Part shown: positions 22,523 to 30,499 of the stretch, piece after piece
How the letters are laid out: every line of letters starts with the position of its first letter
How positions within the stretch are numbered: the first letter of the stretch is position 1
From: Elusimicrobiales bacterium
GTDB lineage: Bacteria > Elusimicrobiota > Elusimicrobia > Elusimicrobiales > UBA9959
Assembly (NCBI GenBank): GCA_028713125.1
Contig: JAQTOU010000002.1
Coordinates: 1-64,000 of the forward strand
DNA length: 64,000 bases
Direction: 5' to 3'
Position numbers and translations under genes: made by a program
The notes under the pieces: generated by a model
What the model saw: the letters and a program-made list of their open reading frames with translations, nothing else
Told to the model about the DNA's origin: nothing
Database searches by the model: none

Positions 22523-23050
22523 ATGCGCCTTTATATCCTGTCCTTCGCGCTTCTTTCCGGCCTGCTGTTCTCCCTGACGCCCCCGGCCCGGGCCGCCGGA
22601 AAATCCAGGGCCGCGGCCAAAGAGTCCGACTCCGACTATAAGAAAATACCGGCGCAGAACTGGAGCCTGACTTCGAAAGGGTTCGGCATGGTGTTCAAGA
22701 ACCGCAACGTAGAGCTGGAATCGACCGAGCCCAACCGTTTCTTTCCGGCCTCCGTGGCTTTCGCGCTGGGCAAGATGGACCAGGACGGTCATTTCCTGAT
22801 GCTCAAGTGCTCCTCCTCGTCGAACGACTGCATCTCTCAAAGGGACATTCTGGAAGAGCGTATCGTGTATGTCACTCTCCTGGATGTCGTGCCCACCCCG
22901 AAGGTCACGAAGGACCTGCTCTACGACGCGCGCACCTGGGAACTGACCCCCTTGGGATATAAGTACATGGAAATACTGCGCAAGCGCTACCCGGACCTTC
23001 TTACCCGCCTGGGCAAGCTGGTGGGGGCCGCCTTTGCCGGCAGGTCCTGA
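22523..23050 (+). CDS. Secreted protein, unknown
   Basis: The 175-aa product has a signal peptide cut near ARA-AG (about residue 24). A Lys/Asp-rich stretch and a domain with two Cys in CSSSSNDCIS near the middle follow. The core sequence (QNWSLTSKGFGMVFKNRN, IVYVTLLDVVPTPKVTKDLL, YKYMEILRKRYPDLLTRLGKL) ends in a helix. No family is recognised. The promoter is a clear TTGACA/TAAACT pair, with the transcript starting on or near the ATG. Confidence 0.7.
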   Translation: MRLYILSFALLSGLLFSLTPPARAAGKSRAAAKESDSDYKKIPAQNWSLTSKGFGMVFKNRNVELESTEPNRFFPASVAFALGKMDQDGHFLMLKCSSSSNDCISQRDILEERIVYVTLLDVVPTPKVTKDLLYDARTWELTPLGYKYMEILRKRYPDLLTRLGKLVGAAFAGRS

Positions 23051-23120
23051 GGCCGGCGCACCGGAATAGCGGGAGAGGCGGCGGGATTTTTTTGAAGTAT
23101 AAATACTTAAAGGAGAAAAT

Positions 23121-23549
23121 ATGAAATATCTCATCGGAATAGTCGCTTTGTTCTTTATCGCCGGGACCGGCTGCAAGCCCAAAGAGCAGCCCGCCGACGC
23201 CCAGTCGGAACAGTCCGCCTCTCCCCTTAAATTCGAATTCAAGGTCAAGAGAGCTGGCGGCTCCCTGGTCTTTAAATCCGTTAAAGGAAATGAATGGACC
23301 GACCTGTCTTATGCCTGCAAAGAACTTCCCTGCGAATTCTCTTTGAATAATTTCGGGGTAAATTCGAATATTCCCGCTACCGTATACAGCATCAGGTTCA
23401 GGCTTTCGGCGAAAGAAGTCGAGCTGGCTTCGGCCAGCATGGCCCCGCTCAAGGGCTCCACCTGGGAAACTTTGAAATACGCCTGCGAGGCTAAAGACTG
23501 CGAGTTCGCGGTTACCGAAACAGGCGTTGCGGGGATAGCGAAAAAGTAA
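23121..23549 (+). CDS. Predicted lipoprotein with a tandem repeat
   Basis: The 142-aa product has a lipoprotein-like signal (FIAGTGC with the Cys near residue 18; the -3 residue is atypical). A mature part of two ~45-residue units follows: WTDLSYACKELPCEFSLNNFGV and WETLKYACEAKDCEFAVTETGV. Each contains a pair of Cys spaced CxxxxC. The preceding strand FEFKVKRAGGSLVFKSV and FRLSAKEVELASASM also align. It is therefore a duplicated small beta-domain with one disulfide per unit. The function is unknown. Shine-Dalgarno AGGAGA precedes the start. Confidence 0.72.
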   Translation: MKYLIGIVALFFIAGTGCKPKEQPADAQSEQSASPLKFEFKVKRAGGSLVFKSVKGNEWTDLSYACKELPCEFSLNNFGVNSNIPATVYSIRFRLSAKEVELASASMAPLKGSTWETLKYACEAKDCEFAVTETGVAGIAKK

Positions 23550-23590
23550 GAAGCGGTCAGGCGCTGGCGGCTATTTGCCGCGGTACAGCG

Positions 23591-23628
23591 GAACCGCCGG
23601 GGAAGCCCGGCGGTTTTGTCTGGTAGGA
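23591..23628 (+). repeat. Terminator-promoter module, short copy with TAGGAT
   Basis: The terminator stem CCGCCGGG-GAAG-CCCGGCGG and TTTTGTCTGG tail are followed by TAGGAT (23623-23628), a variant of the usual hexamer. A short ORF begins 14 bases downstream. Confidence 0.8.
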
Positions 23629-23642
23629 TTGACGGAGGCGCT

Positions 23643-23714
23643 GTGAAAAAGACAGCGCGCGTTTACGCCTCCATAGCGGCGGTGGCGCGGTCCGGGAGCG
23701 TGGCTCATGAATAA
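23643..23714 (+). CDS. Short upstream ORF (23 aa) overlapping the next gene
   Basis: A GTG at 23643 preceded by GGAGG opens a 23-codon ORF whose TAA stop lies 8 bases inside the next gene (ATG 23707, CATGAATAA). It encodes a basic, Ala-rich peptide (VKKTARVYASIAAVARSGSV then AHE). It parallels the ORF at 8330-8404: a module promoter, a short ORF, then an overlapping start of an exported or membrane protein. The peptide itself may be irrelevant. Confidence 0.4.
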   Translation: MKKTARVYASIAAVARSGSVAHE

Positions 23715-24393
23715 ATATCTTATATTGATAGCGGCGGTCTTCTGCTCCGGTATCGCGGGCGCCGGGGAGGGCGGGGCGGACCCGTTCGCGCCGGGCGCGG
23801 GCAGGGAGCATGCCAAGACCCTTAGGAATTTCGATATCGACGCCGTGGTGGAGGCCGTAAGTTCCGCGATGGCGGCGGCGGCGCGGAATTACTACCTGCC
23901 GGACAAGCCGGAAAATGCCAAGGCGATAGCCCGCTACAAGAAGGACGCCAGGACCATACTGGCCTATGACAGCACTTTCAGGCGGTCTCTGGGCGAGGTC
24001 TGCCTGGGCCTGGCGAACACCGCGGTGAAAGCCGTGAACCAGGAAGACGAAAGGCTGCCGGGCAAGCCGCTGACGCTGCAAGTGAAGCAGGCCTATGAAC
24101 CCTACGACGAGGGCCTCTCTTCCATTACGGTCACGGGACCCGAGCCGCTGATGATCTTTACCAATACCATGCCGTGCATCAACGCCGCCGGCAGGGCGCT
24201 TAACGGCGGCGTGCGCGAGCAGTATCTGCCGGGGGCGAAGGAAGGTTCGCCCGAGAGGGAATACTATGGCAGCGGGGCCGCCTCTATCATGAGCAGCGAC
24301 AGGCTCTTCAATCACTCTCTGGCCGAGGTCTGCGCCAAACTGGTGAGGGTCGCCAAGAGGGAAGCCGAGGCCAAAACCGGCGGAAAGCGCTGA
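23707..24393 (+). CDS. Secreted protein, unknown
   Basis: The 228-aa product has a signal peptide (about 1-19, cut after IAGA). The mature part is largely helical, with a repeated motif: AYDSTFRRSLGEVCLGLANTAVKAVNQE and later SSDRLFNHSLAEVCAKLVRVAKREAE. The two segments (S-xxF-xxSL-xEVC-xxL) suggest an internal duplication of about 110 residues. Two or three Cys are present. No family is recognised. The start overlaps the 3' end of a short upstream ORF and may be coupled to it. Confidence 0.68.
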   Translation: MNKYLILIAAVFCSGIAGAGEGGADPFAPGAGREHAKTLRNFDIDAVVEAVSSAMAAAARNYYLPDKPENAKAIARYKKDARTILAYDSTFRRSLGEVCLGLANTAVKAVNQEDERLPGKPLTLQVKQAYEPYDEGLSSITVTGPEPLMIFTNTMPCINAAGRALNGGVREQYLPGAKEGSPEREYYGSGAASIMSSDRLFNHSLAEVCAKLVRVAKREAEAKTGGKR

Positions 24394-24433
24394 GGGCGGG
24401 GCGTATAGTTCCATTAGATGGAATACCCGCAAT

Positions 24434-24455
24434 AGACAGGGGGCTGTCCCGGAAC
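24434..24455. repeat. Small inverted repeat, REP-like (weak)
   Basis: GACAG-GGGG-CTGTC lies in the 288-base gap between 24393 and 24682, near the small inverted repeat TTCCAT/ATGGAA (24409-24423). They resemble ends of REP-associated elements, but only one copy is seen here. Confidence 0.35.
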
Positions 24456-24469
24456 AATGGAATGCCTAA

Positions 24470-24589
24470 CTGACCTTTAAGAAAGTCCTGCTCCAGGCCG
24501 TCGTCGTTCTTTTCGCGCTTTGCCGGGCGGCCCCGGCCGCAAAAAAACCGGCTTTGAGCGGAACGGCGACTCTTTTGTATCATAAGTAA
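24470..24589 (+). pseudogene. Possible remnant of an exported-protein gene
   Basis: A 39-codon frame ending at TAA 24587-24589 reads LTFKKVLLQAVVVLFALCRA and then APAAKKPALSGTATLLYHK, which looks like a signal peptide cut after APA. It has no ATG, GTG or TTG start: a TAA precedes it directly and only a CTG begins it. It may be a decayed gene or a chance resemblance. It lies 92 bases before the OPT transporter. Confidence 0.3.
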
Positions 24590-24681
24590 TGAGAACGGCG
24601 GAAAAGCTTTTTTTAAGAACGCGGCGCCGCTCCATATTGCCGATAGCTGAATAACGCTGGTAAAGACCAGGAGGAGACATC

Positions 24682-26559
24682 ATGAAGGAACTGAACTGGC
24701 GGTTGCTGCTTCTTGGCGGCCTGCTGTGCGCCGTGGCCGCGGCCGCGACCCCGTACGTGACGCTGAAGCTCGGGCAGAGCGTGGACCTCACCATAGGAGG
24801 CATGTTCCTGGCCGCCTTCGTGCTGGGCAAGCGGATGCAGGGCCAGGAGCTCGCCGTCGAGCTGAACATCATCCAGACCATGATCGGCCTCGTGTCCAGC
24901 ATCGCCTTCATGGTCGTGATCCTCTCGGCTTTCTTCTACATCCAGAACGTCTTCGGCCGCAATATCGGCTTCGACCTTTCGACCTGGCAGATGTTCCTCT
25001 GGCTGCTCGTCTCCGCCAACCTCGGCGTGTTCATGGGCATATTGCCGAGGAGCTCCATCCTGAAGGACCACTCCCTCCCCTGGCCGGCCAGCAAGGCCAC
25101 CCTGAGCGTGGCGCAGACTCTGACCGACCCGAAGGCGACGGCCTCCACCAAGACCAAGCGCGACGTGCTGATGATCAGCACCGGCGTGGCGGGCTTCCTC
25201 ACTTTCCTGCGCGACGGGCTCGGCGTCATCCCCGCTATCGTCGGCAACGCCGTGCTGAACATCTCGATCGGGGCCGAGTTCGCGGCATTCGGCATCGGCA
25301 TGCTGGTCCCGCTCTCCGTCGGGCTCTCCGGCCTGCTCGGAACCTGGCTGGTCAGCGCCTTCGGCGAGACGGTGGCGAAATACTCCGCCCTCTCCGGCGT
25401 GGCCCAGGAAAACTTCGGCAACTGCCTGAACACTCTCAACTCCGTGGGCGGCCTGGACGGCGCGCCGAAAGCGCAGGCGATGGACTTCCTTAACGCCACC
25501 TGCGGCAAGGCCGCGGAGTTCGCGGGCGCCTCCTCCCACTTCAAGTACGTGGTGCAGTGGATGATGTGGCCGGCCACGGCGATGATGATCGCCGCGGCGC
25601 TGACCAGCGTGATCATCCCGATAGTCCTACATTTCCTGCACAAGGACAAGGTCAAGTTCGAGAAGCACGAGTTCAAGTCCCTGGCCGACGAGGAGATCCC
25701 GCTCTGGTGGACCGTTACGGGCATCGCCGTCACCGTGACGCTGCTGGTCTGGATGACCAGCACCTGGTTCGACATGCCCTGGAAGCAGGTGCTGCTGGCC
25801 GTGGCCATACAGCCCCTCCTGATCGTGGCCGGCCTGCGCGTGCTGGGCATCACCGGCTCCGGGCCGGTTTCGCTGATGGCGAACGCCACGCAGTTCCTGT
25901 TCGGCCTGCTCTGGCCCGCGCATATCAGGGCCAACCTGACCGCCGCCTATATCAGCGCCAACCCGCAGGCCACGTCGGAGAACGTGGTCCCGTCGTTCTG
26001 GGTGGCCCAGCGCCTGGGCGGCAAGTTCAAGACCTTGATCCTGGCCCAGCTGTTCGTGATCCCGATAGGCGCTATCCTTACGCCGTTCATGTTCAATATG
26101 CTGGAGCGCACCTACGGCATAGGCCTGAACCCGGGCCAGCTCGCCGCCCCGACGGGCCTAAAGATCGCCACGCTCGCCATCGTGATGGAGAAAGGCCTTT
26201 CCTTCCTTCCCCACGGCGCGCTGCAGGCGTCCGTCATCGCGATCTTCATCGGCGTCTTCTTCGAGCTGCTGCTCGCTTTCAAGAAGACCAACGAGCAGGG
26301 CCACGAGGTGAGCCGCTTCTGGTTCGTCCCGATCCCGGCGGCGCTGGGCTTCGCCCTGATCCTGCCGGCCTCGCTGAATATCGGCATGGCCGTCGGCAGC
26401 GTGATCTCGGCCGTCTGGAGCCGGTTCTCGCCGGGCGAAGAAGGGTCGTACGGGCTTTACGCTACGCCCCTGGCCTCCGGCCTGGTGGCCGGCGAGGCGA
26501 TGGTAGGCTCGATCCTGATGCCCGCCCTTGCGGTAGCGCTGCAGTTCTTTAATAAATAG
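24682..26559 (+). CDS. OPT-family oligopeptide transporter
   Basis: The 625-aa inner-membrane protein has about 14-16 hydrophobic segments and matches the OPT superfamily. Typical stretches are ATPYVTLKLGQSVDLTIGGMFLAAFVLGK, NIIQTMIGLVSSIAFMVV, GILPRSSILKDHSLPWPASKA and LLWPAHIRANLTAAYISANPQAT. The family moves small peptides or metal chelates in symport with protons. A conserved ending GSYGLYATPLASGLVAGEAMVGS is also visible. Length and order are normal for bacterial OPT proteins. The start at 24682 has a strong Shine-Dalgarno, AGGAGGAGA. No binding protein or chelate enzymes are adjacent, so the substrate is not known. Confidence 0.9.
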   Translation: MKELNWRLLLLGGLLCAVAAAATPYVTLKLGQSVDLTIGGMFLAAFVLGKRMQGQELAVELNIIQTMIGLVSSIAFMVVILSAFFYIQNVFGRNIGFDLSTWQMFLWLLVSANLGVFMGILPRSSILKDHSLPWPASKATLSVAQTLTDPKATASTKTKRDVLMISTGVAGFLTFLRDGLGVIPAIVGNAVLNISIGAEFAAFGIGMLVPLSVGLSGLLGTWLVSAFGETVAKYSALSGVAQENFGNCLNTLNSVGGLDGAPKAQAMDFLNATCGKAAEFAGASSHFKYVVQWMMWPATAMMIAAALTSVIIPIVLHFLHKDKVKFEKHEFKSLADEEIPLWWTVTGIAVTVTLLVWMTSTWFDMPWKQVLLAVAIQPLLIVAGLRVLGITGSGPVSLMANATQFLFGLLWPAHIRANLTAAYISANPQATSENVVPSFWVAQRLGGKFKTLILAQLFVIPIGAILTPFMFNMLERTYGIGLNPGQLAAPTGLKIATLAIVMEKGLSFLPHGALQASVIAIFIGVFFELLLAFKKTNEQGHEVSRFWFVPIPAALGFALILPASLNIGMAVGSVISAVWSRFSPGEEGSYGLYATPLASGLVAGEAMVGSILMPALAVALQFFNK

Positions 26560-26576
26560 ACGCGGGGCAGGCAGCT

Positions 26577-26613
26577 GAAACCGCCGGGGAAGCCCGGCGG
26601 TTTTGCTTTGACA
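26577..26613 (+). repeat. Terminator hairpin of the module, ending TTGACA
   Basis: The stem CCGCCGGG-GAAG-CCCGGCGG with TTTTGCTTTGACA terminates the OPT gene. The hexamer after the T-tail is not TAGAAT but TTGACA (26608-26613), with no -10 at the right distance. Confidence 0.82.
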
Positions 26614-26663
26614 GAGCCGGTAAAAGGACGCGGCGGGCCTTATATTTACGGGGCGGGTTTTCT

Positions 26664-26691
26664 TTGACCTGGCGGGCCGATGTTATATATG
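26664..26691 (+). promoter_or_regulatory. Sigma-70-type promoter of the DUF3592 gene
   Basis: TTGACC (26664-26669), a 16-base spacer and TATATG (26686-26691) lie 8 bases before ATG 26700. The leader would be at most one or two bases. Confidence 0.6.
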
Positions 26692-26699
26692 GTGTTCTA

Positions 26700-27203
26700 A
26701 TGAGCGCAGGGACCGGAGGCGGAATTCAGTCGCCGCGCAAGGCGGACGAGCCGGGCGGGAGCGCCTGGGGCTATTACCTGGTCGCCGCTTTCGCGGCGGC
26801 GATGGGCCTGATCTTCCTTAACGATTTCCGCAATGCACTTACGGCCCAGAGGACCTGGACCCCTGCGGTCGGCAGGGTGACGGGAAATAAAGTGGTGCGC
26901 TATCACAGCCGCCGCAGCACTTCTTACTCCACCTATATAAATTATTCCTACGCCGCCGACGGCGTCATCTATGGGGCCGGGCCGCTGGAGATAAATAAAG
27001 CAAAGCTCTATTTCAGCGAAGGCTCGGCAGAAAAGGACCTGCAGGAGAACTTCCCGCCCGGTAAAAGCCTGGACGTCTACTGCAACCCCGCTAATCCTTC
27101 CCAATCCAGCCTGGGTCTGCCGGGCGCAAGCGGCCTGGCCGCCCCCATAGTCTTCTTAATGCTTGCGGCCGGCCTTGTCTCACTTGCTTTTCACACGCGC
27201 TAA
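26700..27203 (+). CDS. DUF3592-like membrane protein
   Basis: The 167-aa protein has one membrane helix near the N-terminus (YYLVAAFAAAMGLIFL) and one at the C-terminus (APIVFLMLAAGLVSLAF). A ~85-residue beta-domain lies between them: WTPAVGRVTGNKVVRYHSRRST, INYSYAADGVIYGA and a Cys-containing PGKSLDVYCNPANPSQSSL. This two-TM frame around a VxxxG...Y.Y....G..Y......G..V.VyYnP..P..s pattern is the DUF3592 family, of unknown function. The start is taken at ATG 26700, near a promoter; an in-frame TTG at 26664 falls inside the promoter. Confidence 0.78.
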   Translation: MSAGTGGGIQSPRKADEPGGSAWGYYLVAAFAAAMGLIFLNDFRNALTAQRTWTPAVGRVTGNKVVRYHSRRSTSYSTYINYSYAADGVIYGAGPLEINKAKLYFSEGSAEKDLQENFPPGKSLDVYCNPANPSQSSLGLPGASGLAAPIVFLMLAAGLVSLAFHTR

Positions 27204-27235
27204 AGGAAAAGAGGCGGAAGCCTTTCGATAAAAAA

Positions 27236-28522
27236 ATGAATATTAAAGCTTTGCGGAACGGAGCATTCTTCTCGCTGGCCTGCGGCGCGGTAATCGCCCT
27301 GGCCGCCGTCTCCGGGAGGGAGCTGGGCGGCCTGGTCTTGCTTCCCGTCGCTGTTTTTCTCCCCGGCCTGGTTTTCCTGGGCTGGCGGCATAGCGTGGTT
27401 TCCGGAGATTTCGGCTGGGGTAAAGCTTTCTGGACCGGCCTTATCCCGGCAATTTCGGCGGCGCTGACCGGCTTGGTTCTGGTTTTCCTCGGCTTTATAG
27501 CCGCGATGGCTCAAACCCGGAATCGGGACGGAATACTTGCATACGGCATCCTGGCGACATTGCTCGCCTTTTCGCCGCTGGCCGGCGGGATCGGCGGTCT
27601 TTTGCGCAATTTGCTTCTGGTCCTGCAGGGAGGAGGTGACGAACTTATAGATAAAGAGCCGGCGCCCGCCGTTCCTCAAAGCGGGGAAGCCGCGGCCGGG
27701 CCGCTGCCGGCACAGAAAAGGTCTTCGGCTGTGGAGGATGGCCGGCATGAACAGCCGTACCGGCTGCTGCTTTCCCTGCCTTTTTTCGCCGCGCTAGGCG
27801 CCGCGTCGGCAATAAACTCCATAATGTTCCACCGGGTCCTGCTTGGAGATTATGACGGCTCTTTTCTTTTCTGGCTCGCTCTATTTCTACTCTCTTTAGG
27901 GGGCTGCCTGCTTGCCTTGTACGCTTTGCAGTCGCTGCGCGAGCGCCGCGGCGGCCGCTATCTTTTAGGGATGAACACGCTGTCGATGGCGCTTTGTTCC
28001 GTTCTCTCCGGGATGCTTGGAGCGTATTACCTTTGGACGCCGCCGCCGCTGAATGGCTTGGCGGAGCGGATGGACAGGGAGATCGCCGCCAAGCGCGCCG
28101 CGGCGCAGTCCCTCGTTTCAGTGTCGGGGATCAGCGAGAGCCACGTCCCGGGCTCAGGTGAAATAGTGTTGAAGATACTGGTTAGCGCGGCCAGGCCTAT
28201 AAAGATCTCGGGCGGAGGCTGGGTGTCCAACTGGGCAAAATACGAAGGCCCCAGGTTCTCCTGCGAGGGGGAAGAGCAGCGGGTCCTGCCGGGCCCGGCG
28301 CAGGCAGTGACCCTGCGCATTGTTTACCCGGACCGGGATTTTATCCCGCCCCTTACCAGCGACGGCCCATATATGATCCCGGAAATTACCGCTTATGTCA
28401 GTGACCTCGCGGCGGAGGGGCGGCATTCCGAAAAAGTCATCCTGTGGCGGCATTACCGCACCGGGGCTTATAAAGCCGCGACTTTTGGCCGCGGTAAAAT
28501 ACGCCTGGCCGGAGATAAATGA
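27236..28522 (+). CDS. Polytopic membrane protein, unknown
   Basis: The 428-aa protein has three or four membrane segments in the first ~130 residues, a Pro/Glu-rich loop (about 140-175) and three more segments (about 180-290). A soluble C-terminal domain (about 300-420) has a beta-rich sequence (IVLKILVSAARPIKISGGGWVSN, AQAVTLRIVYPDRDF) and a Cys. No family is recognised. The gene follows the DUF3592 gene by 32 bases and is probably cotranscribed with it. Both have membrane parts with an extracytoplasmic beta-domain. The 3' end precedes a convergent zf-TFIIB gene. Confidence 0.7.
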   Translation: MNIKALRNGAFFSLACGAVIALAAVSGRELGGLVLLPVAVFLPGLVFLGWRHSVVSGDFGWGKAFWTGLIPAISAALTGLVLVFLGFIAAMAQTRNRDGILAYGILATLLAFSPLAGGIGGLLRNLLLVLQGGGDELIDKEPAPAVPQSGEAAAGPLPAQKRSSAVEDGRHEQPYRLLLSLPFFAALGAASAINSIMFHRVLLGDYDGSFLFWLALFLLSLGGCLLALYALQSLRERRGGRYLLGMNTLSMALCSVLSGMLGAYYLWTPPPLNGLAERMDREIAAKRAAAQSLVSVSGISESHVPGSGEIVLKILVSAARPIKISGGGWVSNWAKYEGPRFSCEGEEQRVLPGPAQAVTLRIVYPDRDFIPPLTSDGPYMIPEITAYVSDLAAEGRHSEKVILWRHYRTGAYKAATFGRGKIRLAGDK

Positions 28523-28580
28523 CCCGGGAAAAGCGGCGGTCGATTTTTTGGAGCTTTTAAAAACCCGCGGCGGCGGGCGG

Positions 28581-29267
28581 CTATTTATCGCCGGAGATAT
28601 TCGAGACGTCGCGCAGCAGCATGTAGAGCCCGAACAGGAAAAGCGCTATGCAGCCGACTGTGACGGCGAAGAACCAGCCCAGCGACTGCGCCAGGCCCGC
28701 CAATCCCGGCGCCGTCTGGAACGGGACCTTCTCCACCGAGTCAATATACTTGAAGACCTGGTAAATGCAGCCGCCGAAGCCGAAGAGGGCGGCGGCGAAC
28801 GGGAAGACCTTGCCCTGCAGGAGCGAAGTGAATTCGTCTTCCGGCATGGCGGAGCGGGTGAACCCGGCCTGCAGGCCCTGGGCTCCCATGCCGGAGCCGG
28901 GGGGCATCGCCCGGCGGCGGCCGGGCGCGGCCGGCGCCGCGGTATCCGTCAATTCTTTCAGGCGGGGGAGCTCGCCGCCGTCAAGCCAGAAACCGCCGCA
29001 GGCGGAGCATTTGTCCGCCAGGAGCAGCGGGTTTACGAGGCCGCCGCGGCGCATCTTGTCCCCGCAGCGCGGGCACTTAAGGTCGGAAAGCCCGGGCGCT
29101 ATCAGGGCAAGGTCCGTCGCCGCGCCGCCGCCGGCGCCCAGCACGGCCTCCAATTCCCCGGCGTCCAGCCAGACGCCGCGGCACCCGGGGCATTGATCGA
29201 CGGCGACGCCGCCAGGCCCTTCCGCGCCGGCCAGCGCCGTCTCCCCGCATTTAGGACAATTGTTCAT
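28581..29267 (-). CDS. zf-TFIIB-type zinc-finger membrane protein (paralogue 1)
   Basis: The 228-aa product has two zf-TFIIB ribbons. The first is CPKCGETALAGAEGPGGVAVDQCPGCRGVWLDAGELE (residues 4-40) and the second CPRCGDKMRRGGLVNPLLLADKCSACGGFWLDGGELPRL (64-102). Each has four Cys in CPxCG...CxxCxGxWLDxGEL, the family hallmark. Two membrane helices follow (around 160-180 and 195-220). A related gene with the same two-ribbon order lies at 31221 in the opposite orientation. Its role is unknown; the ribbons are probably cytoplasmic adaptors. The start at 29267 has GGAGAG upstream. A longer frame upstream is not supported. Confidence 0.87.
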   Translation of the reverse strand: MNNCPKCGETALAGAEGPGGVAVDQCPGCRGVWLDAGELEAVLGAGGGAATDLALIAPGLSDLKCPRCGDKMRRGGLVNPLLLADKCSACGGFWLDGGELPRLKELTDTAAPAAPGRRRAMPPGSGMGAQGLQAGFTRSAMPEDEFTSLLQGKVFPFAAALFGFGGCIYQVFKYIDSVEKVPFQTAPGLAGLAQSLGWFFAVTVGCIALFLFGLYMLLRDVSNISGDK

Positions 29268-29454
29268 AGCTCTCCGACTCAATAATAACATTTCGCGGCC
29301 GCGGCGCGCAGCGCGAGGGCTTCTTCGACCAAGGCGGAAAAAAAACTCCTCCCTGAACCGGGCCCGCCGCGGACCGGATAGCGGGGGCGGCCGGATAAAG
29401 GGCCTTGAAGATTTGACCGGGATTTGATGTTTTGCGGGGGAATATTTAACAGGG

Positions 29455-29482
29455 TTGTAATAAACTATTAAAGAAGTATAAA
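29455..29482 (+). promoter_or_regulatory. Promoter of the FecR-domain gene
   Basis: TTGTAA (29455-29460), a 16-base spacer and TATAAA (29477-29482), 22 bases before the GTG at 29505. Shine-Dalgarno AAGAGG is present, so this is a normal leader. Confidence 0.7.
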
Positions 29483-29504
29483 TCTGCCTGGAGCAAGAGG
29501 CTAT

Positions 29505-30368
29505 GTGAGGATATTCCTGTCGAGTATTATTATCTATCTCTCGCTGGGCTCCGCCCTGGCCGCCGACGAGCTGCAGGCGGCCAAGCTGGTCCGCTTCACT
29601 AACGACGTTCTTTTTCGCCGCACGGGCGCGACGGACTGGGGGAAAGCGCGTCCGCTGATGGACCTGTTCGAGAGGGACACCGTGTACACCATGGCCTCTT
29701 CGCGCGCGGAGGTGCGCTTCCACACGGGCGAAACGCTCGTGCTGGCCCCCAACACTCTGGTCGTGCTCCGCCCTCCAGGCAAAAAGGGCGCGGACGCGGA
29801 AATGGTGGCCGGCGAGCTGCGCAGCAGGCGTTCGCGCATCGTAACCCGCAACGCCACTATCCTGCCCAAGACTGCGGATGCCGAGTTCACGGCCAGGATG
29901 AAGGCGGACTTTACGACCATAGTCAGCGTTACGCGGGGCGTGGCGGAAGTGGAGGCGCAGGGCAGGAAGGTGGAGGTCCGAAAGGGCTATTTTACCGAGG
30001 TAAGACCTGATATGCCGCCTTCTTTGCCAGCGGTACTGTCAGCGGCGCTGAAGGAAGGGAGTTCTGCGGCGGTTCTTCTGCCTGAGAAAGTTCCTCCTCT
30101 AAGGGATTCGGACCCTCCGGCTTTTGCTGAATTCGATTTTCTGCCGGTCAATGCTCTGGACTCTGTGGACGCAAATTCCGGCTACCAGCTGCAGGTTGCA
30201 AAAGACCGGGACTTCGCCGCCATCCTCCTTGATCGTACCTACAAGACTTCGGAGAAGCCTGACCTTAAAAAACTGCTTCCTCCGGGGGATTACTTCATGC
30301 GCGCGGCAAAGATCGACCTGCTTGGCTACAAAGGAAAATTCAGCGCCCCGCGGCTGATCAAGATTTGA
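29505..30368 (+). CDS. Secreted FecR-domain protein
   Basis: The 287-aa product has a signal peptide (about 1-19). A FecR-like domain (about 25-165) follows with RFTNDVLFRRTGATDWGKARPLMDLFERDTVYTMASSRAEVRFHTGETLVLAPNTLVVLRPP in order. The strand pattern is VSVTRGVAEVEAQGRKVEVRKGYFTEVRPD, as in FecR/PrgI-like ligand sensors. The C-terminal ~90 residues (LQVAKDRDFAAILLDRTYKTSEKPD and PGDYFMRAAKID) look like a fibronectin-type fold. In bacteria the domain is used in envelope sensing and in surface polymers, and no sigma factor is nearby. The GTG start at 29505 has AAGAGG upstream. Confidence 0.8.
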   Translation: MRIFLSSIIIYLSLGSALAADELQAAKLVRFTNDVLFRRTGATDWGKARPLMDLFERDTVYTMASSRAEVRFHTGETLVLAPNTLVVLRPPGKKGADAEMVAGELRSRRSRIVTRNATILPKTADAEFTARMKADFTTIVSVTRGVAEVEAQGRKVEVRKGYFTEVRPDMPPSLPAVLSAALKEGSSAAVLLPEKVPPLRDSDPPAFAEFDFLPVNALDSVDANSGYQLQVAKDRDFAAILLDRTYKTSEKPDLKKLLPPGDYFMRAAKIDLLGYKGKFSAPRLIKI

Positions 30369-30413
30369 TACGGGAGGCCGGGGCTTAAATGCCCGGCCGT
30401 TTAGAAGCTGCTT

Positions 30414-30452
30414 AAAACCGCCGGTGAAGCCGGGGGGGTTGTTTTGTAAAAT
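30414..30452 (+). repeat. Terminator-promoter module, short copy with TAAAAT
   Basis: The stem CCGCCGG-TGAAG-CCGGGGGGG is imperfect, and the tail TTGTTTTG is followed by TAAAAT (30447-30452). The next gene starts 47 bases later with a normal Shine-Dalgarno. Confidence 0.7.
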
Positions 30453-30499
30453 TGGACTGATATTAAGTCAGAAGGGCGCATCGTACGACAGGAGACGGC

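Noticed and set aside
24613-25539. Long antisense frame (308 codons) inside the OPT transporter gene, and a 331-codon frame on the same strand in another phase
   Set aside because: The OPT protein has clear family motifs along its whole length. GC-rich coding DNA commonly leaves long open frames in other phases, and those have no recognisable features.
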